From positions 837,052-901,051 of the forward strand of contig CAVWKW010000003.1 of the NCBI GenBank assembly GCA_963755705.1: 64,000 nt of DNA, in the 5' to 3' direction. Positions 34,427 to 43,696 of the stretch are shown one piece after another (position 1 is the first letter of the stretch; each line of letters begins with the position of its first letter). The stretch comes from JBARDN01 sp963755705. GTDB taxonomy: Bacteria > Desulfobacterota > Binatia > Binatales > Binataceae. The notes under the pieces were generated by a model, which saw nothing but the letters and a program-made list of their open reading frames with translations, had not been told where the DNA came from and made no database searches. The position numbers were made by a program, and so were the translations under genes.

Positions 34427-37400
34427 TCAAGGAGACGGTGCTACAGGCACGCAAGGCCACGACCCACCGCCGAACCATGAACAGAAGGAGCCCGATGAAA
34501 GGGTCAAGGTATCTTCGGGCGACCCGCACGTATTAGTGCATGGATTTCCGGATCCAAGGGCCGTTGGCATCGAACCCACCACCAATCTCTGCGTTGTTTG
34601 AGGTGTCGGTGTCGTGATGTCAGCCGTATCCAGATTCACCGGGAGCCCGCCATACTGGGCGAGACCTCCAAGACCATAAAGCGATACATTCCGCTGCGCC
34701 ATCAGCTCTGAACTAACATAGAGAGAAAATGTTAAGCCGCCGCCAATGGTAAAGCTTCCTCCTCCCTTGCCGTTCCCCTTTCCCTTCATCCCGAACTGCC
34801 CTGACGGTGGGGCAGGGCCACCCCCACCACCACCGCCGCCGCCACAGCCGGCGCTGAATAGTCCTAGCGGATCGGAGAAGTTGGTGGGGCTGTCGAAGGA
34901 GTAGGCGAAAAGATTGGCTTGGCCGCCGACGAAGCCGATCGGATCGGGTGAGAGGAAGCGCCCGAGGAGCGGATTGTAGTAGCGCGCGCGAAGATCGTAG
35001 AGCCCGCTGGGATCGGATTCGCGCCCGAGATATTGAAATGGATTCGCCACCGTCGGTCCGCCCATTGCTGGCGACGCTCCATACGGACCGTATTGGTATT
35101 GAACGGCGAACGCGCCGCTGGAATTCACCAGCCCCGCGACCGATCCGGGCGCCTCGGCGAGCATCGCGTAGATCTGGCCCGATTCGGAGAGTGAAAAATA
35201 CCCGTCGAGGTTAAGCCCCGGTATCATATCCACCGTGCCCCCTGAAGTCTCTTGCTGCGCGACGTTGAGACCATCATAGACATACTGGGTGGTCGCACCG
35301 TTGTTCAGCAGCCCGACACGGCGTCCCTCGGCATCATAGGTGAAGCTGCTTTGCACGCCACTTGTCGTCGAGGCGAGTTGATTGCGTTCGTTCCATGCAT
35401 AGGTTGCGGATAGCGACGGATCGAACGTCAGGTTGCCATTCCCGTCGGTCGTCGCTGGAGTGGTGTTCCAAGTGGCGAGCTGATTGCCGGCATCGTAGGT
35501 CGCCGTCATAGCGTAGGGCATATTGACAGTAGCCAGCGTCCCACCGAAGCTGTTTACTCGTCCATCCTGATCGTAACCATAGGTCAGGTTGCCCAGGTTG
35601 CCGCCGCCGGTACTGCTGTAGTTGATCGAGGTCGGATGCGAATCCGCATCGTAGCCGTAGCTGATCGTGACACTATTGGGCTGAGTGATGGTCTCCGGCC
35701 TTCCGTCAGCATCGTACACGAAGCCAACCGCCTGCGTTCCGCGAGTCTCCGAAATGAGGTTGTCGTCATTATCATAGCTGTAGGCCGTCTGTGCCTGATT
35801 GCTCGCAGTCATCGTTTGGCGCCGCTGCGCGAGATCATAGGTATAGCTGACACCTGCATTGAGGGTCGCGGACACATACGAGGTAGTCAACGGATCATCG
35901 AGCCCGTCGTAGGTCGCCGTCAGCGTGTCGCCCGCGCTGCCGGTGCCGCTGTCGTGAGCGCTGGTCAAGCGATTTCCACCGTCGTAAACGTAAGCGGTCT
36001 GGGTCTGATTATATCCCGCTGTTTTGCTGGTATTATATTGCGCGGTGATCAAGCGGCTAAGCCCGTCGTAGGTGAACTGATCGGTCAACGAGCGACCATC
36101 GGTTATACTGGTAACGTTTCCGAGTGGGTCCATATCAGCCGTTTCACACCGATTGGCGCCATCGCAGCGCTGGACCGTATTATACTGGTAGTTGCGGCTG
36201 TAGATTAATTGATGGCCGTTCGCGTCAGTGACGGTGACCAGATTTCCCAGCGGGTCGTAAGCGAGTTGTGTAACCGCGCCGGTCGCATCAGTCATTTTGG
36301 TCACACGATTCATCGCGTCGTACACAAACGACGAGGTCTTCTGCAACGCGTCTTCGACCGAGGTCAGGCGACCCACCGTGTCATAGCCGAGAGTGAATAC
36401 CGCGCTCAGCGGATCGGTGACCATCTGCAAGTCTCGCGACGAATCGTAGGCAAAGCTGGTCGTGTTCTGGAGCGCATCGGTCAAGGTTAGCATCTGCCCC
36501 GCCGAATTATAGGTTGCCCTCACTGTATTCCCCAGCGGATCGGTTCGGGTCGTCGCGTTGCCGTAGCCATCGATAGAAATGCTGGTTTTGTGGCCGAGCG
36601 GATCGGTCACGCTGGTTAGCTGGCTGAAGCTTGGATCGTACGTGTAAGAAGTGGTCGCTGCCTGCGGTGTCCCGGACAGTTGAGTAATGGAGAGGATGTT
36701 TCCGTAGGAACCATAGACGTAAGTAGTGGTCCGTCCGAGCTGATCGGTAACGGATGTAACCTCACTGGTATTTGCATCAACAACATATTGTGTAACCTGC
36801 TGTTCAGGTTCTCCTTCCGCCTGAGTGTCCTCGGTGATGTAGTCGTTGCCGTTGAAATTCAATTCGCGAACATAATTTCGGGGATCCGTGATTTTAGCCC
36901 AAGCAGCAGGGCCGTTTCCCTGCATCCCAGATGGGTACTGGTAGCTGTAGTTTCCAAGCACTCCAGTCGTTGATGTTAGGCGATGAACGCTGCTGTAGCT
37001 GATAGCGCCAGTCGCCGCGACCTGATATTCCACGATTCCGGTCATATCCGCCTTGGTTCCCGTCCAATCAAAGGTGGTCCACGCGCCATCCGCATTATAG
37101 AAAGAAGTCATCTGGGCGTCTGAATTATAAGCATAAATTACGGTTCGCCCCGCGCTATCGACAGCCTGTGTAATTTGGCCCGGATTGCTCGATTCGGTGT
37201 AGTAGAGGTTGATGTAACGGCCATCGGTATCCGTGATCTCGGTTGGGTTGCCAGACGAATTTCTGACGACATTGACCTGGTTTCCATAGCGATCAGTAAT
37301 CGAGGCCAGTGCTGCACCGTTTGGAAAATAGAAAGTCTCGCCATCCTTGCGGCGCACATTCCACCCCGGTTCCGAAGAATTATACGATACCACGGCAGCG

Positions 37401-37909
37401 AAGAAGCTCCCGGGATTGTTCGTGCATTGAAACACTGCATCGGTATAGTCGGTACAGTTGTTTTTGCTACAGGATGAGGTCCGGGCACAATTAAACTGCG
37501 CCCCGTCGGGCATCACGATCTGCATGTTCGTGTAGTTGCCGTTGTTCACGTAGCTCTGTGAGAACAACTGGAGATCATAGTTCGAGGTCATCCCGACCCC
37601 GAAATCGAACGTGATCGTATTACCGGCGCCGTCCACCTCCTGGGAACGATAGGTGCGCGTGAGCACAAGCGGGATTGGCCCCGGCAGAGTGAGATCGGTC
37701 GTCGAGAATTCATAGTAACCGCGCGCCAGTGCGGTTAGCGGCTCCTCCGGATTAGGTCCGTTGGCGGGAATCATGGCTTCGCCGCCGAAGATGTCGGTCA
37801 GGGGTTGGATTGTAGTCAGTTGCGGCTGAGCCATTCTTGGCCAGATCGCGAAACCGGCCACCAGCAGTAGGATAACCGAGAACCATCGAAAAGGGTGAAC
37901 GAGCTTCAT
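34427..37909 (-). CDS. Large RHS/YD-repeat protein
   Basis: 1160 residues. A signal-like N-terminus (FSVILLLVAGFAIWP), a DUF6531-like segment (TDLTLPGPIPLVLTRTYRSQ), roughly 20 YD repeats (TYDPSF..LTSVTDPLG..) through residue ~920, then the RHS-associated core ending ..YNPLLGRFLSPDPIGFVGGQANLFAYSFDSPTNFSDPLG. RHS proteins form a hollow shell around a C-terminal cargo, often a toxin. After the core there are ~165 residues, starting with a poly-Gly run, that match no toxin I know and include several Cys. No immunity gene follows. Codon use is AT-richer than the host. It overlaps the small RHS gene by 4 bases. Confidence 0.92.
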   Translation of the reverse strand: MKLVHPFRWFSVILLLVAGFAIWPRMAQPQLTTIQPLTDIFGGEAMIPANGPNPEEPLTALARGYYEFSTTDLTLPGPIPLVLTRTYRSQEVDGAGNTITFDFGVGMTSNYDLQLFSQSYVNNGNYTNMQIVMPDGAQFNCARTSSCSKNNCTDYTDAVFQCTNNPGSFFAAVVSYNSSEPGWNVRRKDGETFYFPNGAALASITDRYGNQVNVVRNSSGNPTEITDTDGRYINLYYTESSNPGQITQAVDSAGRTVIYAYNSDAQMTSFYNADGAWTTFDWTGTKADMTGIVEYQVAATGAISYSSVHRLTSTTGVLGNYSYQYPSGMQGNGPAAWAKITDPRNYVRELNFNGNDYITEDTQAEGEPEQQVTQYVVDANTSEVTSVTDQLGRTTTYVYGSYGNILSITQLSGTPQAATTSYTYDPSFSQLTSVTDPLGHKTSISIDGYGNATTRTDPLGNTVRATYNSAGQMLTLTDALQNTTSFAYDSSRDLQMVTDPLSAVFTLGYDTVGRLTSVEDALQKTSSFVYDAMNRVTKMTDATGAVTQLAYDPLGNLVTVTDANGHQLIYSRNYQYNTVQRCDGANRCETADMDPLGNVTSITDGRSLTDQFTYDGLSRLITAQYNTSKTAGYNQTQTAYVYDGGNRLTSAHDSGTGSAGDTLTATYDGLDDPLTTSYVSATLNAGVSYTYDLAQRRQTMTASNQAQTAYSYDNDDNLISETRGTQAVGFVYDADGRPETITQPNSVTISYGYDADSHPTSINYSSTGGGNLGNLTYGYDQDGRVNSFGGTLATVNMPYAMTATYDAGNQLATWNTTPATTDGNGNLTFDPSLSATYAWNERNQLASTTSGVQSSFTYDAEGRRVGLLNNGATTQYVYDGLNVAQQETSGGTVDMIPGLNLDGYFSLSESGQIYAMLAEAPGSVAGLVNSSGAFAVQYQYGPYGASPAMGGPTVANPFQYLGRESDPSGLYDLRARYYNPLLGRFLSPDPIGFVGGQANLFAYSFDSPTNFSDPLGLFSAGCGGGGGGGGGPAPPSGQFGMKGKGNGKGGGSFTIGGGLTFSLYVSSELMAQRNVSLYGLGGLAQYGGLPVNLDTADITTPTPQTTQRLVVGSMPTALGSGNPCTNTCGSPEDTLTLSSGSFCSWFGGGSWPCVPVAPSP

Positions 37910-38436
37910 CGGCCGCCCTCCTCTCGATCCGCCAGCGTGTTGACTGTGAGTATCCGGCCGCCGCGAATATCGCGATTCTCAATCTTCGCGGTTCGCTTTG
38001 TATTTGTGACCGTCGGAGAGGTTGAGACTAGCGCTGTGTCGGCTAATTCGATCGGAAAGCCGAACACCCCGCTTGCCCTTCCGTATAGCTCCGCCGCTGC
38101 GTAGCTGCTTGGCGCGGTGGAGAGGGAAGGTTGGGCATTGCCCTGCGGCGGATTGGTTATTGTAATAGATAGCAGATTTCCTACCGGATCGTACGAATAG
38201 GTGGCTGTTGTTCCCGATGGGTTCGTGACCGAAGTCAGACGCCCCGCAGGGTCGTACGCATAGGTGATATTCTGCGCAACGGCGAGCGACCCACTGGCGA
38301 GCACGATCATGGTCGTTAGCGCCAGCAGGAGAGCGAATCTGGCGAAAGCATCATGTGCGATCGCCAGACGCTCTTGAAACCGTTGTTTTCTTTGCACTGC
38401 GCGACGGTTACAAAGCTGGCTGTTCGATGAGGCCAT
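37906..38436 (-). CDS. Short RHS/YD-repeat protein upstream of the large one
   Basis: 176 residues. A signal-like stretch (FALLLALTTMIVLASGSLAVA) is followed by just two YD repeats (ITYAYDPAGRLTSVTNPSGTTATYSYDPVGNLLSITI) and a non-repetitive tail. The ATG at 38436 has a strong GGGAGGGAG site; an extension to 38517 lacks one. The stop overlaps the large RHS start as ATGA, so they are made together. It may be a secretion or assembly partner, or the fragment of a duplicated repeat gene. Confidence 0.75.
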   Translation of the reverse strand: MASSNSQLCNRRAVQRKQRFQERLAIAHDAFARFALLLALTTMIVLASGSLAVAQNITYAYDPAGRLTSVTNPSGTTATYSYDPVGNLLSITITNPPQGNAQPSLSTAPSSYAAAELYGRASGVFGFPIELADTALVSTSPTVTNTKRTAKIENRDIRGGRILTVNTLADREEGGR

Positions 38437-38620
38437 GGCTCCCTCCCATTTACAGACCATCGTCGCTGCGAGCTGCCGCTTCGGCGCGCATGTTCGGAAA
38501 TGCACTTTGCGGCGCACTGTTGCTCGCTATTGCACTTCTGCTCTCGTACCGCTAGAGCATCTGAAAGTCAAGCGCGCCCACATACCGTGAAATAGAGGGT
38601 CGGCATAACGGCTAAGAGTC

Positions 38621-40306
38621 ATGACTAGTTCACCTCTTGGTACAGGTCAGGTTACGGACCGATTGGAGAATCCCCGCTATTCGATGGACGAGTACCGAGA
38701 ACGCTCGGTGCCTGCCATTGCCCCGACCGGCGGCTACCTGACAATCGCGCAGGCGTCCTGCTTATCGATCATCAGTGGAGCGGCACTGGCAACAGCGTTT
38801 CCGAAGGTATCACTTGGACTTCTAGCGTGGGGTGCTTTCGTCCCACTGTATTTCGCGATCGACGGCGCGCGGCTGAGGCGAGTCTTCTGGCTAACATGGC
38901 TGCAACAGCTCACGTTCTTGATTTGTACACTTTACTGGCTCTGGATCCCCCTTCACGTCGATGGTCACAAGCCAATCGTGATTGCAGCCGGGACGATCTT
39001 CTTCGTGACGGTTGTGGAAGCTTTGTTCGGCGCGGCATCTGTTCTCAGCGCCGAATTCATAAGTCGGAGGCTCAGTATATCGCGCTTGATCAGCTATTCT
39101 GTTGCGTGGACCGTTTTCGAATGGGTTCGAAGCTTCTTTCCTGTTGGCTTTCCGTGGAATCCGCTGGGCGACGCGCTGTTCAGCGAAATTACGGTGATTC
39201 AGATTGCTGAAGTAGTCGGAGTTTTCGGATTATCCGCGCTGATTGTTTTTGTAAACGTCGCGCTATGGGAGATAGCGGCTGCAGGGCTCTCCGGAAAGCA
39301 GAAGACTCGAGAAACATTTTCTCTGGCGATAGTCATAGCTATGGTGATCGGATTCGGGATACTGCGAACGCGAGAACTCGAACAGATACCGCCGGCGGGC
39401 CATTTGACGGTTGCGATGGTTCAGGGAAACATCCCTCAGAGCGCGAAATGGGACCCCGCGCAACTTCCACCCACATTCAAGATTTACTCAGACGCAACAG
39501 AAGCAGCAGCGCATTCGCGACCCGACCTAATCATCTGGCCGGAGACGGCTGCCGACTTTTTCTTTCAGCCATTGAATGCTTATCCGTGGGCGTTCAGAAC
39601 CGATGCTCAATACTGGGCACGGTTGGCCAGCTTAGCTGCGCGGCTCGGAGTACCGATCCTGTTCGGCGCGCCCGCGCTCGATATTGGCCGCGACCTGAAG
39701 ACACGTAATCGCGCTTACCTGCTCGGTGGCGACGGACGCGTCTGCGACTACTACGATAAGATCGAGCTAGTGCCGGTTGGAGAATACGTTCCCGTTCTGC
39801 TGAGACATTTTGTAAAACGAATGGTCGAGGCGCCTTCCGACTTCTTCCCTGGCAACCGGCAGACCGTATTCAATGTGGGAACCGCTCGAATCGGAGTTTT
39901 GATCTGCTACGAATCACTCTTCCCGTACTTGAGCCAACACGTGGTGCGCAGGGGCGCCAATGTCCTTGTGAATATTACGAATGATGCGTGGTATGGCCGC
40001 AGCTCGGCACCGTACCAATTGCTCGCTATGACCGTGATGCGCGCGGTCGAGAACCGCACCCCTGTGATCAGGGTTGGAAACACGGGAATCAGTGCAATTA
40101 TTACGGCGGTCGGCCGCATTCAGGGCGCTACTCAACTATTCACGCGCACGACTGAGATAGAGACGGTCGAGTGGAAAAATGTCCGCGCGTTCTATTCTCA
40201 ATCGGGCGATGTCTTCGCTTGGGTGTGCTCAGCGCTGCTCGCGCTCGGTTTGCTCGCAACGGCAGCGATGTCGATCCGGGACCGCACGGGCGCCTCGCCT
40301 AGGTGA
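38621..40306 (+). CDS. lnt: Apolipoprotein N-acyltransferase
   Basis: 561 residues. Six to eight N-terminal membrane segments (residues ~40-250) are followed by the periplasmic nitrilase domain with the intact catalytic triad Glu308 (IIWPETAA), Lys380 (YYDKIELVPVGEYVP) and Cys429 (GVLICYESLFP), plus a final membrane helix. Lnt adds the third acyl chain to outer-membrane lipoproteins. Lnt genes are normally chromosomal, so carriage on a mobile element is unusual and the gene may be a second copy. AT-richer codon use than the host supports transfer. No cotranscribed neighbour: the RHS genes run away from it. Confidence 0.93.
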   Translation: MTSSPLGTGQVTDRLENPRYSMDEYRERSVPAIAPTGGYLTIAQASCLSIISGAALATAFPKVSLGLLAWGAFVPLYFAIDGARLRRVFWLTWLQQLTFLICTLYWLWIPLHVDGHKPIVIAAGTIFFVTVVEALFGAASVLSAEFISRRLSISRLISYSVAWTVFEWVRSFFPVGFPWNPLGDALFSEITVIQIAEVVGVFGLSALIVFVNVALWEIAAAGLSGKQKTRETFSLAIVIAMVIGFGILRTRELEQIPPAGHLTVAMVQGNIPQSAKWDPAQLPPTFKIYSDATEAAAHSRPDLIIWPETAADFFFQPLNAYPWAFRTDAQYWARLASLAARLGVPILFGAPALDIGRDLKTRNRAYLLGGDGRVCDYYDKIELVPVGEYVPVLLRHFVKRMVEAPSDFFPGNRQTVFNVGTARIGVLICYESLFPYLSQHVVRRGANVLVNITNDAWYGRSSAPYQLLAMTVMRAVENRTPVIRVGNTGISAIITAVGRIQGATQLFTRTTEIETVEWKNVRAFYSQSGDVFAWVCSALLALGLLATAAMSIRDRTGASPR

Positions 40307-40796
40307 GCGCGGGAGCTTCAATGGAGACGATCTATTATAATTGTTTCCAAGCTGGTCCGAGAGCTCTGCAACGTTCTCAGTGAAACGCACAGGATGACTC
40401 GGATCAACGTAAGGTTTGTCGCGAACACGATCATCCGCGCTCTCGGCCTGCTTGAATCGATCTTCCAGACGGGGTTCCAACTGTTCTGCGAACGAAACAC
40501 GAATTGATTGGGCTCCTGTGGGTCTGAGGCGCCCAATCGACGTGGAATACTTCATAGTGGCGCGAGGTGAATAAAAGTAGCACGCGGTCGATGTCAAGAT
40601 GCGGGAGTCGCGCCAATCTGGGCCTTTAACTGTTCCCAAGAATCATCGCGTCTTAGCTTACCGGGAAGCCTCGGTCTCGGTTTTTCACCAGCACGGCGGT
40701 GTGGTTCGATCATAGTTCGATCATAGTCGAACCGGATCGTGCGACCCGACCGAACGTGTGCCAGCAGAAAACTTGCTTTATTTACGGGGTATTGTT
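40307..40796. other. Gene-free right end of the element
   Basis: No confident gene. A minus-strand frame at 40229-40555 (KYSTSIGRLRPTGAQ..) overlaps the end of lnt and lacks a ribosome binding site or family match. The strip contains the right copy of the 23-bp end repeat (40707-40729) and ends at the tRNA-Cys. Confidence 0.5.
40707..40729. repeat. Right copy of the 23-bp element-end repeat
   Basis: Two tandem GATCATAGT units, 68 bases inside attR, matching 24029-24051 except one base, same orientation. It supports the interpretation as recombinase arm sites because it is placed near both ends. Confidence 0.6.
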
Positions 40797-40872
40797 TGGA
40801 GGCGGCGATCGGATTCGAACCGATGCATGGAGGTTTTGCAGACCTCTCCCTTAACCACTTGGGTACGCCGCC
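40797..40872 (-). tRNA. tRNA-Cys(GCA), also containing attR
   Basis: 76 nt including encoded CCA. The acceptor stem is GGCGGCG/CGCCGCC, the anticodon loop is CTGCAAA with GCA, and the T-loop is TTCGAAT. Bases 40797-40845 (the 3' part) are the right copy of the 49-bp repeat, while 40846-40872 (5' part) are outside it. The gene is intact because the element brought or preserved the 3' part. Confidence 0.97.
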
Positions 40873-40987
40873 CCGCGCGATGATTCAAAACTCTCGGGAA
40901 GGGAAGAGTTATCATGCCATCCCACGCCTATCAATTCGAGGCGCGGCGACGCGGCCGGAAACGCACCCGGGCGGGCGCGGCGATCAT

Positions 40988-43453
40988 CTAACCCGCGGTT
41001 ACAGGAATCAGATGAGTCTCGAGCTCGCCGCGCACGCGGGCGCATTCAAGTTCGATCGAATCGATGATTGCTGTGGCGGGACCGTCGGTCGAGCCTGCGC
41101 GCGCCTGCGCCTCGAGCTCGCGGCATAGCGCATGCAGCCGCTTCGCGCCGAAGTGTCCGCAGCTTCCCTTGAGCGCGTGCGCCGCATAGGCAATCGAGCT
41201 TCCATCGCCCGCATCGACACCCAAGCGCATCGCAGCCACGCGATCGCCAAGGTCGGACAGGAACACCGTGATGAGCTGGCGAAGGAACTCGGGACCGTCA
41301 TCGGCCGCGGATTCGAGGCTGCGCAGCGCCGCAGGATCGACCGCGGGAGGCTCGGCGTCGCTCCTGTCGCTCGAGGTTTCGCGCCGCGCCGCATCGGCCG
41401 CGCGCGGCAGCGACGTTTCGATCGACGCCGGCCCGCCGCCTGGAAGCCACTGCGACAGAATCGCAGCCAGATCTTCGGGCAAAAATGGTTTGCTCAGATA
41501 GTCGTCCATCCCGGCGTCAAGGCATTTCTGCCGATCACCGGCGAGCGCGTGCGCGGTCAAACCAATGATTGCGATTTTGGCGGCGGCGCCGACCAGGCGC
41601 CGAATCTCGCGCGTCGCCTCGTACCCGTCCATCTCCGGCATCTGGCAATCCATCAGCACGATGTTGTAGGCAGTGCGCGCGAGCGCGTCGAGCGCCTCGC
41701 GCCCGTTGGTCACCGATTCGGCGCGGCAACCCAATCGCTCGAGCATCTTGAGCGCCACCCTGCGATTGACCGGATGATCTTCCACCAGCAGGATTCGCGC
41801 CCGTTCGGGCGCCGCGTGCGGAAACGATTGCGCAATCTCGCGAAATGGCTTGAGCTGAATCTGACGGCGCGGCGCCGCCGCCAGCTCCGCTTGCGGGTGA
41901 TCGGGCGAGCATGCGATCGCGGTACTCAGCCAACTCGACAACTCCGATTGGCGCACCGGCTTGACCAGCGCGGCGAACATCCCGGCCGAGCGCATCGCGG
42001 GGCCGTCAGGACGCTCTCCCAGATGGCAAATTCCCACCATCGGGGTTCCCGCAAACCTTGCGTGCGCGGAAAGCTGGCGCGCCAATGCAAGTCCTTCCAT
42101 CCCCGCCATATTGCAATCGATCACAATCGCATCCACATCCGCGCCGGGTACCGCGCCCGAAACTATCGCAAGAGTCTCTGCCGAAGTCGTTGCCAGTTCG
42201 CATCTGACTCCCCACGAATTCAATTGCCGGGACAAAAGCCGCGCACCAAGACTATCGGGCGCGCACAGAAGAACGTTCCGGCCGCGCAGATTTGTCATCG
42301 GCGTGGCGATGCTTTCGGCGTCGTCCGCTCCGAGCATGAAGCGTGCGGTGAACCAGAAATTGCAGCCTCGCGCCGGCGCGCTCTCGACCCCGATCTCGCC
42401 GCCCATTCGCGCAACGATCTCGGCCGAGATCGCGAGCCCGAGCCCGGTCCCGCCATGACGCCGCGTGGTCGAGCCGTCGGCTTGATAAAATGCCCGGAAG
42501 AGAGATTTTTGCGCCTCGGCCGGAATGCCCGGCCCGGTATCCCGAACCGAAAACCGCAGGATCGCATCCGCGCTCGACGCGCCTGCGCATTCCACCGTCA
42601 CCGCGACGCCGCCTGCCTCGGTAAACTTGATCGCATTTCCGATCAGATTTACCAGCACCTGCCGAAGCCGCACCGGATCGCCGCGCAGCCGCGGTGGAAC
42701 CGCGCTGTCAACGAAGGTTGCGAGCTCGATTCCGGTCCGCTGCACTTGCTCGGAGAACAGTCCGATCACGCTTTCGAGAGTCTCGGCCGGGCTGAAGTCG
42801 ATCTCTTCGAGCCGCAGCTTGCCCGCCGAGACCTTCGAGAAATCCAGAATGTCATTAATAATGCGCAGGAGCGCGTGCGCGCTGGACCATACCACCTCGC
42901 CGAACTCGCGCTGATCGGAATCGAGCGTAGTGTCGAGCAGCATCCGGGTCATCCCGACGATCGCATTCATCGGGGTGCGAATCTCGTGGCTCATGTTCGC
43001 CAGAAAGGCGGATTTCATAGCCACCGCCTCCAGCGCGTCGTCGCGGGCACAGACGATTCCCGCCTCGAGCCGTTTTCGCTCGATCGCGCTCAGCAGCGAC
43101 CGAATCAGCAGCCTTCGGTCCAGCGGCTTGATCAGATAGTCCTGCGCGCCGAGCTTGATAATCTCGCGGCTGAGCGGTTCGTGGTCGATCTCGCCCAGCA
43201 CCACGATCGGGAGACGCATCGCCGCGCTGGCGACGCGCGCAAACGCCTGCTCAGGCGTGCATCCGGAAAGGGCGGCATCAAGGATCACGAGATCGAGGCG
43301 ATGATGGCGCAGGCATTCGAGTCCCGCCTCAAGCCGCGGCGCGGTTGTCAGTTCGAAACGCGCTCCGGGACTGCCGGCCAAAAGGTTTCCGATCAGCCGT
43401 TCGTCGGCGGGATTGCCTTCGATCAAAAGGACGTGGATCGGAGTGTCAGGCAT
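40988..43453 (-). CDS. Hybrid sensor histidine kinase with receiver and HPt domains
   Basis: 821 residues; no membrane segment, so cytoplasmic. Order: receiver 1 (residues ~5-120, phospho-Asp in LVILDAAL), HisKA with NMSHEIRTPMNAIVGM, HATPase with NLIGNAIKFT, DTGPGIP and GGTGLGLAIS, receiver 2 (degenerate: VLLCAPDSL lacks the acidic pair), receiver 3 (ILLVEDHPVNRR and LMDCQMPEMDGYEAT, intact) and a C-terminal HPt with phospho-His in AAHALKGSCGHFG. A full phosphorelay in one chain. No partner regulator is adjacent, and the input signal is unknown. The ATG at 43453 starts the receiver fold; 43486 is an in-frame alternative. Confidence 0.93.
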   Translation of the reverse strand: MPDTPIHVLLIEGNPADERLIGNLLAGSPGARFELTTAPRLEAGLECLRHHRLDLVILDAALSGCTPEQAFARVASAAMRLPIVVLGEIDHEPLSREIIKLGAQDYLIKPLDRRLLIRSLLSAIERKRLEAGIVCARDDALEAVAMKSAFLANMSHEIRTPMNAIVGMTRMLLDTTLDSDQREFGEVVWSSAHALLRIINDILDFSKVSAGKLRLEEIDFSPAETLESVIGLFSEQVQRTGIELATFVDSAVPPRLRGDPVRLRQVLVNLIGNAIKFTEAGGVAVTVECAGASSADAILRFSVRDTGPGIPAEAQKSLFRAFYQADGSTTRRHGGTGLGLAISAEIVARMGGEIGVESAPARGCNFWFTARFMLGADDAESIATPMTNLRGRNVLLCAPDSLGARLLSRQLNSWGVRCELATTSAETLAIVSGAVPGADVDAIVIDCNMAGMEGLALARQLSAHARFAGTPMVGICHLGERPDGPAMRSAGMFAALVKPVRQSELSSWLSTAIACSPDHPQAELAAAPRRQIQLKPFREIAQSFPHAAPERARILLVEDHPVNRRVALKMLERLGCRAESVTNGREALDALARTAYNIVLMDCQMPEMDGYEATREIRRLVGAAAKIAIIGLTAHALAGDRQKCLDAGMDDYLSKPFLPEDLAAILSQWLPGGGPASIETSLPRAADAARRETSSDRSDAEPPAVDPAALRSLESAADDGPEFLRQLITVFLSDLGDRVAAMRLGVDAGDGSSIAYAAHALKGSCGHFGAKRLHALCRELEAQARAGSTDGPATAIIDSIELECARVRGELETHLIPVTAG

Positions 43454-43696
43454 CGTCAGGTCGGATCTGGAGCTTCCGACCATCATCCCAAATCCAAGAT
43501 ATGTGCCGATTTTGGAATTGGTTTGCGGACAGTTTGTCTATCATTTGCGACTCAACGTAGCGCGCTGAATTTCATATCAAGACCACCCCAGCCACAAATC
43601 GGCCGCCGCACCGGCAAAACTTTGGCGCCGAGGTTCTATTTCGCATCACCGTGCGATATATCCCGAATCAATCCATCGATTGCTGAGGATAAAGGC

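Larger units (their letters stand above)
23876..40845. mobile_element. Integrative mobilizable element inserted in tRNA-Cys(GCA)
   Basis: Boundaries come from a perfect 49-bp direct repeat: 23876-23924 (truncated tRNA 3' part) and 40797-40845 (inside the intact tRNA-Cys). Core distance is 16,921 bp. Gene order: integrase, excisionase-like, candidate oriT, MobF relaxase, coupling protein, RHH, DUF2274, VirB2-like pilin, ImmA, XRE, then cargo (DUF1329, RHS large, RHS small, Lnt). The complete type IV secretion core is absent, so transfer would need a helper. A tyrosine recombinase next to one end, duplicated tRNA sequence and lower GC in the cargo all support acquisition. Confidence 0.93.

Noticed and set aside
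40229..40639. Minus-strand frame at the right end of the element
   Set aside because: Overlaps the 3' end of lnt, has no ribosome binding site and no family resemblance.
41132..43696. Very long open plus-strand frame (~855 codons) ahead of and in phase with the DUF169 gene
   Set aside because: It is antisense to the histidine kinase gene, rich in Arg/His and without any domain. The real product starts at the ATG at 43697, which has a ribosome binding site.
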